A DNA stretch of 19,246 bases from an uncultured Propionivibrio sp. (GTDB lineage Bacteria; Pseudomonadota; Gammaproteobacteria; Burkholderiales; Rhodocyclaceae). Positions 14,901 through 19,246 of this stretch are shown in pieces (within the stretch, counting starts at the first letter, position 1; every line of letters begins with the position of its first letter). The stretch lies in NCBI GenBank assembly GCA_938040985.1, contig CALHZD010000004.1:1-19246 (forward strand), in the 5' to 3' direction. Made by a program: the position numbers and the translations under genes. The notes under the pieces are model-generated. The model saw only the letters and a list, made by a program, of their open reading frames with translations. It was not told the origin of the DNA and did not search any database.

Positions 14901-15943
14901 TGTACCCGCAACTGTCTTTGCCGTATGTACGACCGGGCTGGTACATCACTCCCAAGCTGGGTCTGAATATTCGCCATTATTCCCTGTCGAACCGGGAGGC
15001 GGGTACGCCGAAGTCGATCAGTTCGACGCTGCCGATTATGAGCCTCGATTCGGGAATGACTTTCGAGCGGGACAGCCGCTGGTTTGGCAAGGATTACCGG
15101 CAGACGCTGGAGCCGAGGCTGTATTACGTCAATATTCCCTATCGCAACCAGGATGCGATTCCGATCTTCGATACGGCGCTGGCCGATTTCGATTTCGCGC
15201 AGCTGTTCTCGGAAAATCAGTTTTCCGGCTGGGACCGCATCAACAATGCCAACCAGTTGACCACCGCAGTGAGCAGCCGCCTGCTGGAGCCGAATTCCGG
15301 CGCCGAGATTGCACGGGCGACGATTGGTCAGCGTTTCTATTTCACGCGCAACAAGGTGGGCTTGAGCGCCAATTCGATCGCCGGCAGCGAGGATCGCAAC
15401 TGGGATAAATCCGATTTCCTGACGGCCTTCAGCGGCCAGGTACTGCCGCGCGTCTATGCGGATTTTGCTTCGCAATACGATGTGAGCGACAGGCAGGTCA
15501 AGCGCCTGTCGGCCGGTGTGCGTTACCTGCCGGCGCCGGGCAAGGTGCTCAATCTCTCCTACCATTACAATCGCGATCCCAGCGCGCCGGTCAAGCAGAT
15601 CGACCTGTCCGGGCAATGGCCGCTGACGGGGCGGTTGTATGCCGTCGGCCGCTACAACTATTCCTTCCGTGACGACGGCGCGGTGTTGTCTACCGTCAAT
15701 CAGCGCGGCCGCCTGATTCAGGCGATCGCCGGGTTGGAGTACAACGGTGGCTGCTGGGTAGCGCGCGGCGTTGTCCAGCGTCTGGCGCTGACTTCGGAAA
15801 AAGCCTCGTCGGCTTTCTTCCTCCAGCTTGAACTGAATGACTTCGCCAGCATCGGCTCCAATCCGATCGATATGCTGCGCCGCAATATCCGCGGTTACAG
15901 CCTGATCAACGAGCCGGTCAAAGATTCCATTTATGTGCATTGA
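11957..15943 (+). CDS. lptD: PagP-LptD fusion: LPS-assembly protein with lipid A palmitoyltransferase domain
   Basis: LptD is the outer-membrane barrel that inserts LPS into the outer leaflet. This 1328-residue product far exceeds the usual 750-830. Order: signal peptide (1-32, cleavage after VQA); an Ala/Pro/Ser-rich segment (33 to about 260); a complete PagP barrel (about 265-424) with catalytic H296, D339 and S340; a low-complexity linker (about 425-577); the LptA-like beta-taco (about 578-700); and the LptD barrel to the C-terminus, with SGLLTPSFG and VPYYWNIAPNRDATIT. Only two cysteines remain in the LptD part (C715, C1266), matching E. coli C173 and C725. The frame is open throughout. 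I prefer the ATG at 11957 because it gives a proper signal peptide; an in-frame ATG at 11921 adds 12 acidic residues before it. surA follows after 9 bases. Confidence 0.95.
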   Translation: MKPTVRHKPLAQCFLFGMAGLMTGGHAVDVQAEPLRIDPALLAPELREVAQTAREASPGAAPGSRAEAAKTMQAVSAPANTQPIAASRAPRPTISAPAPVSSAAVDSLAPPARPAADAAPVPAAPAAVSPTPHASAASAAPSAPASRPAVPAVVTAPAPAAVVDADTSAVSARPANAAPRETAAAERAALPRVDPSLLGDSSAHAASPGQAASPSSSEMPAASAAAPATPTEPAAVVRNDRAQSAEVTAAAATPVMGRRIHQSADDRGWLERMWSPVANAYHNGALELYLPFLTHHLRSQYSAEKIATYRENPLGFGIGSGLYDAKGNWDAVYAMAFQDSHSKPMYMVGYGWQAIWRPVQDTRVGLGYTAGLISRSDIWGYKPFPVVLPIGSIAYRNFSLNGTFIPGGRGWGNVAFFWAKWEFGKAGERVGTPAPASSAAPELAGTYLGPFVAQEYRRLPYGPVVTGDASVHANAGSGGLIEGSNGGVGVAVAGASAGMPAASSASSASWALPADAGSGTEARVADTSPALALRRSAAVSPAASAEREEERPAFLSAQRVGGDGERELTAEGDAELRKVDVTVNADRMTYWPVEDEVEAEGRVRLAQGQDTVTGPKMRLKLEDQVGFFEQPEFSFKRSPQSVNPSAADVASAERYLEQRRQNYWRSGFAMPLTTESVEAMSGQGQTMSDVRGDAGRIDFEGENQYRLSDSRFTTCAPDDDSWYLRSRELKLDYDYEQGESRASTLYFKNVPILYWPNWSFSLNRQRKSGLLTPSFGMSSSNGVTLSVPYYWNIAPNRDATITTRLISKRGIQFDVLGRYLNTAWGGRYEGEGRVEYLPGDRLYDNKNRYGIAFSHRQFIGNGFAGEVNYNRVSDDHYFTDLSSHVAATSQTQLLQQAKVGYYGGGWWNATVDFQGYQTLQPDANNPVLEQYRMLPQITLNARKADLYSADASFMGQFTAFSKPQQIINGTTVAAPEGRRLVLYPQLSLPYVRPGWYITPKLGLNIRHYSLSNREAGTPKSISSTLPIMSLDSGMTFERDSRWFGKDYRQTLEPRLYYVNIPYRNQDAIPIFDTALADFDFAQLFSENQFSGWDRINNANQLTTAVSSRLLEPNSGAEIARATIGQRFYFTRNKVGLSANSIAGSEDRNWDKSDFLTAFSGQVLPRVYADFASQYDVSDRQVKRLSAGVRYLPAPGKVLNLSYHYNRDPSAPVKQIDLSGQWPLTGRLYAVGRYNYSFRDDGAVLSTVNQRGRLIQAIAGLEYNGGCWVARGVVQRLALTSEKASSAFFLQLELNDFASIGSNPIDMLRRNIRGYSLINEPVKDSIYVH
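12749..13228 (+). other. pagP: PagP domain inside the lptD gene
   Basis: This segment encodes about 160 residues that align with mature E. coli PagP from end to end. The N-terminal amphipathic helix (WLERMWSPVANAYHNG) is followed by LYLPFLTHH, YDAKGNWDAVYAMAFQDS, VGYGWQAIWRP, GLGYTAGLISR, PVVLPIGSIAY and the last strand GNVAFFWAKWEF. The catalytic His, Asp and Ser (E. coli H33, D76, S77) and the ruler glycine (G88) are all present. PagP moves palmitate from outer-leaflet phospholipid onto lipid A. The domain has no own start, signal peptide or stop here. Confidence 0.93.
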
Positions 15944-15952
15944 GGGGCGCGC

Positions 15953-17263
15953 ATGAAAATTCTTCCTTCCCTATTGTTGTCGCTGGGACTGTGCATTTCA
16001 GGGGAACTGCTTGCGCAGTCTGCCGCGCCGGCGTATCCGGACCTGAAACCTGCCGACCGTATCGTCGCCGTCGTCAACGACGAAGTCATTACCCAGGTCG
16101 AGTTGAATGACCGGCTGGAGCTGGCATTGCGGCAGCTGCGACAGCAGGGAACTTCGCTGCCGCCGCGCAACGAGCTGGAGCGGCAGATGCTCGAACGCAT
16201 GATCGTCGATAAGCTGCAATTGCAGCACGCGCGGGAAATCGGCCTGCATGTCGATGACGCCCAGTTGGAACAGACCTTGCAGCGGATCGCCGCCAATAAC
16301 AATATGTCGATGGAACAATTCCGCGAAACGCTGCAACGGGACGGTATTCCCTTCGCCAATTTCCGTGAAGAGATTCGCAATGAGATGACCATTGCCCGCG
16401 TGCGTGAACGCGAGGTGGAAAACCGGATCGTGATTTCCGAGGGTGAAATCGATAATTTTCTGAACAGCCAGGCGGCGGGCAGCGGGAATCAGGAATACGA
16501 GGTGTCGCATATTCTGCTGCGTTTGCCGGAAGGCGCGACGCCGGAACAAATTCGGCGCACGCAGGCCAAAGCCGATGATATTTACCGCCGTTTACAGGCC
16601 GGCGAGGATTTTGCCCAGATGGCCGCTGCTTACTCTGATGCGCCGGATGGCCTGCGCGGCGGTAGTCTGGGCGCGCGTCCGCTTGATCGCATGCCGGGAA
16701 TCTTCGCCGAAGCGGTCGTGAAACTGGCGCCCGGGCAGTTGGCGCCGATTCTGCGCAGCTCCAATGGTTTCCACATCGTCAAGCTGCTGGCTAAAGGCGG
16801 CGCGGCGATTCCGCCGCAAGTGCGGCAGACGCATGCCCGCCATATCCTGATCAAGGTCGATGAGCTGGTTTCCGATGCCGAGGCCAAGCGCCGTCTCGAC
16901 GATCTCCATGAGCGGTTGAAGAACGGCGCGAAATTCGAGGAGTTGGCCCGGCTCTTTTCGCAGGATGGCTCTGCCGCCAAAGGCGGCGATCTCGGCTGGC
17001 TGTATCCGGGGGATACGGTTCCCGATTTCGAGCGGGTGATGGATCAGCTTGCGCCGGGCGAGATCAGTGTGCCGATCCGCTCGCCGTTCGGCTATCACCT
17101 CGTCCAGGTGCTTGAACGGCGTATGCAGGACGTTTCGGACGAGCGCAAACGCGCTGCGGCGCGAGAGGCGCTGAAAGAGCGCAAACTGGATGAGGCCTAT
17201 CAGGACTGGCTGCGCCAGGAACGCGATCGCGCCTATGTCGATATCCGGCTCGACGAGCATTGA
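15953..17263 (+). CDS. surA: Periplasmic chaperone / peptidyl-prolyl isomerase SurA
   Basis: SurA escorts unfolded outer-membrane proteins, notably LptD, across the periplasm. The 436 residues have a signal peptide (about 1-21, MKILPSLLLSLGLCISGELLA), an N-terminal chaperone domain starting DRIVAVVNDEVITQVEL, two parvulin domains (about 181-282 and 292-391, each with SHILLR or RHILIK, GG.LG and GFHIV or GYHLV), and a short C-terminal helix that packs on the N-domain. The ATG lies 9 bases after the lptD stop with gagggg as ribosome binding site. The lptD-surA-pdxA-rsmA order is widely conserved, so co-expression with its client LptD is expected. Nothing is missing. Confidence 0.97.
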   Translation: MKILPSLLLSLGLCISGELLAQSAAPAYPDLKPADRIVAVVNDEVITQVELNDRLELALRQLRQQGTSLPPRNELERQMLERMIVDKLQLQHAREIGLHVDDAQLEQTLQRIAANNNMSMEQFRETLQRDGIPFANFREEIRNEMTIARVREREVENRIVISEGEIDNFLNSQAAGSGNQEYEVSHILLRLPEGATPEQIRRTQAKADDIYRRLQAGEDFAQMAAAYSDAPDGLRGGSLGARPLDRMPGIFAEAVVKLAPGQLAPILRSSNGFHIVKLLAKGGAAIPPQVRQTHARHILIKVDELVSDAEAKRRLDDLHERLKNGAKFEELARLFSQDGSAAKGGDLGWLYPGDTVPDFERVMDQLAPGEISVPIRSPFGYHLVQVLERRMQDVSDERKRAAAREALKERKLDEAYQDWLRQERDRAYVDIRLDEH

Positions 17264-17273
17264 AAGGCGGGCG

Positions 17274-18320
17274 ATGCACGCGCAATGCTCTGGCGCGTCC
17301 GGAGGATCCGCTTCCCCTCAGCTGATTGCCGTGACCTGCGGCGAGCCGGCGGGCATCGGGCCGGAATTGTGCCTGCGCCTGCCCGAACGTTTCGGCGCAA
17401 AGGCGCCGTTTCGTCCCCTCGTTCTTGGCGATCGCGGGCTGCTTGCCGAGCGCGCCCGGCATCTCGGTCTGGCGGTGAATTTGCGTGACTGGACGCCGGA
17501 AAATCCATTTCCGCCGTTGCTTCCGGATACGCTTGATGTGCTGCATTGTCCCTTGGCTGCACCCGCAGCGCCCGGCCGCCTCGACCCGGCCAATGCTCGC
17601 CATGTGCTCGATCTGCTCGATCGCGCCGTGAATGGCTGCATGTCCGGCGAATTTGCGGCGATGGTGACCGCGCCGGTACACAAAGGCGTGATCAATGATG
17701 CGGGCGTTGCATTTACCGGGCATACCGAATACCTGGCGGCGCGGACGGGGACGCCGCATGTCGTCATGATGCTGGCGGGCAAAGGCTTGCGCGTCGCGCT
17801 GGCGACAACGCACCTCCCGCTCAAAGACGTGCCGGCGGCGATCACGCCGGAATCACTGACGGCGACACTGCGCATCCTGCATGCCGATATGCGCTGTAAA
17901 TACGGCATAGACGCGCCGCGCATCCTTGTTGCCGGACTCAATCCGCACGCGGGCGAGAGCGGCTATTTGGGGCGGGAAGAAATCGAAATCATCACGCCGA
18001 CGCTGCAACGTTTGCGCGCCGAGGGCATGACGCTGTTGGGCCCGCTGCCTGCCGATACGATGTTTACACCGCCGCTGCTTGCACAGGGGGATTGCGTGCT
18101 GGCCATGTATCATGATCAGGGGCTGACCGCGCTCAAATACGCCACGTTCGGTCAGGGCATCAACGTGACGCTGGGGCTGCCGATCATCCGCACCTCCGTC
18201 GATCACGGCACGGCGCTGGAACTGGCCGGGACGGGCGCAGCCGATCCGGGCAGCCTGTTTGCCGCCGTCGAACAGGCGGCCGAAATGGCAAGGCGGGCGC
18301 GGGAAAGGCACCGCGCGTAG
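17274..18320 (+). CDS. pdxA: 4-hydroxythreonine-4-phosphate dehydrogenase
   Basis: PdxA oxidises 4-phosphohydroxy-L-threonine with NAD in the DXP-dependent pyridoxal phosphate pathway. The 348 residues show TCGEPAGIGPEL near the N-terminus, APVHKGVINDAG, TGHTEY, and the three metal-binding histidines H181 (ATTHLPL), H226 (NPHAGE) and H281 (MYHDQG). I start at the ATG at 17274, 10 bases after the surA stop with aaaggcggg upstream; a longer frame inside surA was rejected. Slightly longer than E. coli PdxA (329) because of an N-terminal Ser/Ala/Gly-rich lead of about 15 residues. It is third in the lptD operon. Confidence 0.96.
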   Translation: MHAQCSGASGGSASPQLIAVTCGEPAGIGPELCLRLPERFGAKAPFRPLVLGDRGLLAERARHLGLAVNLRDWTPENPFPPLLPDTLDVLHCPLAAPAAPGRLDPANARHVLDLLDRAVNGCMSGEFAAMVTAPVHKGVINDAGVAFTGHTEYLAARTGTPHVVMMLAGKGLRVALATTHLPLKDVPAAITPESLTATLRILHADMRCKYGIDAPRILVAGLNPHAGESGYLGREEIEIITPTLQRLRAEGMTLLGPLPADTMFTPPLLAQGDCVLAMYHDQGLTALKYATFGQGINVTLGLPIIRTSVDHGTALELAGTGAADPGSLFAAVEQAAEMARRARERHRA

Positions 18321-18373
18321 CGGCGCACTGGTCAAGACGCAAGGGTGTGACGGCGATTTCCCAGGGACGGTTC

Positions 18374-19189
18374 ATGCAAAAACATATCGCCCGCAAACGT
18401 TTTGGCCAGCATTTTCTGATCGACCCGCAGGTCATTGGCGACATCGTGCGGGCAATTGTGCCGCGCCGCGAAGATCGCCTTGTGGAGATTGGTCCCGGTC
18501 TGGGCGCGCTGACTGAACTTTTGCTGCCTCGACTGGATCACCTGCACGTTATTGAGATCGACCGCGATATCGTTGCCCGTTTGCGGCAACGCTTTGACAC
18601 CTCTCACACCGCTTCCGGCGGACGTTTGACGATTCACGCGGGCGATGCGCTGACTTTTGATTTTTCTGAATTGGTCAGCGGCAAGGCCGGCGCTTTACGC
18701 ATCGTCGGTAATCTGCCGTACAACATTTCGACGCCGCTGCTGTTTCATCTGGCGACATATGCCGAATCGATCCGGGACATGCATTTCATGTTGCAGAAAG
18801 AAGTCGTCGCGCGTATGGCGGCTGCGCCCGATACGCCCGATTACGGCCGCCTCTCGGTCATGCTGCAATACCGTTTTTTTGTCGATCCGCTCTTTGATGT
18901 GCCGCCGGAAGCGTTTGCTCCCGCGCCCAAGGTCGACTCCACCGTCGTTCGCCTGATTCCGCGTCCAACGGCGGATTTGACGGCGCTTAATGCGGAGAAA
19001 CTGGCCGAAATCGTCGCGGCGGCTTTTTCCCAGCGTCGAAAAATGCTGCGTAATACGCTATCGGCCTATTTCCCCGAAACCGATTGGGCGCGACTCGCCA
19101 TCGCGCCCACGGCACGCGCCGAAATGCTGACCGTCGAAGAGTATGTTTACCTGGCGAACGCCTTGGCTGGCGAGATGCGCGCAACCTGA
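18374..19189 (+). CDS. rsmA: 16S rRNA (adenine1518/1519-N6)-dimethyltransferase
   Basis: RsmA (KsgA) dimethylates two adjacent adenines near the 3' end of 16S rRNA, a late checkpoint of small-subunit assembly. The 271 residues begin with the family opening IARKRFGQHFLID. They carry the SAM-binding motif EIGPGLGALT (38-47), the acidic EIDRD and the catalytic NLPYN (113-117), and end with the usual C-terminal rRNA-binding domain (FSQRRKMLRNTL). The ATG at 18374 has aggga 6 bases upstream; a GTG at 18347 in frame is less well placed. It is 53 bases after pdxA and closes the operon within this window. Confidence 0.97.
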   Translation: MQKHIARKRFGQHFLIDPQVIGDIVRAIVPRREDRLVEIGPGLGALTELLLPRLDHLHVIEIDRDIVARLRQRFDTSHTASGGRLTIHAGDALTFDFSELVSGKAGALRIVGNLPYNISTPLLFHLATYAESIRDMHFMLQKEVVARMAAAPDTPDYGRLSVMLQYRFFVDPLFDVPPEAFAPAPKVDSTVVRLIPRPTADLTALNAEKLAEIVAAAFSQRRKMLRNTLSAYFPETDWARLAIAPTARAEMLTVEEYVYLANALAGEMRAT

Positions 19190-19246
19190 ATACAGGTTTC
19201 CGGAGTTGCCGGAGTACGTTACAAGCGACAACGGCGGATTAAGTGC
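19190..19246. other. Region after rsmA with a small inverted repeat
   Basis: The last 57 bases hold an inverted repeat tccgg/ccgga at 19199-19213 with a 5-base loop. No T-run follows. It might be a weak end signal for the lptD operon, but the stem is short. No further gene begins before the window ends. Confidence 0.25.

Noticed and set aside
13472..15940. 822-codon open frame antisense to lptD
   Set aside because: It is a mirror of a GC-rich gene with strong third-position bias. The plus-strand LptD motifs are unmistakable and the antisense protein resembles nothing.

Overview
This is a GC-rich chromosomal window that looks betaproteobacterial. The evidence is the gene order (dusB-fis-purH-purD, minC-minD-minE, amgK-murU-pepP, and lptD-surA-pdxA-rsmA) and the protein sequences. 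The exact genus cannot be read from the sequence; Rhodocyclales or a neighbouring order is a guess. No rRNA, tRNA, CRISPR array or transposase gene is visible.

Layout. Bases 1-498 hold no gene. They contain degenerate intergenic repeats, a 35-base hairpin between direct repeats, and a roughly 110-base MITE-like element followed by a deleted copy. From 499 to 11748 all genes lie on the minus strand: purD and purH (purine synthesis), fis and dusB (regulator and tRNA dihydrouridine synthase), minE, minD and minC (division-site placement), pepP, murU, a 62-codon ORF coupled to murU, and amgK. Between amgK and murU, a segment of about 257 bp carrying the small ORF and the 5' end of murU has been duplicated. 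The upstream copy has decayed, and a second block of the repeats seen at the left end surrounds it. From 11957 to 19189 the genes lie on the plus strand as an outer-membrane and housekeeping operon: lptD, surA, pdxA and rsmA.

Main discovery. The lptD gene is about 1.5 times the usual length because it encodes a complete PagP (lipid A palmitoyltransferase) beta-barrel, in one uninterrupted frame, between the signal peptide and the LptD beta-taco/barrel. All three PagP catalytic residues and the acyl-ruler glycine are present. The LptD part keeps one inter-domain cysteine pair. The product is predicted to be a two-barrel outer-membrane protein that joins LPS insertion to lipid A palmitoylation.

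How the genes work together. The divergent amgK and lptD promoters face each other over about 200 bases. This puts peptidoglycan sugar recycling (AmgK, MurU) next to LPS export (LptD) and its chaperone (SurA). The remaining genes are ordinary housekeeping genes with intact motifs.
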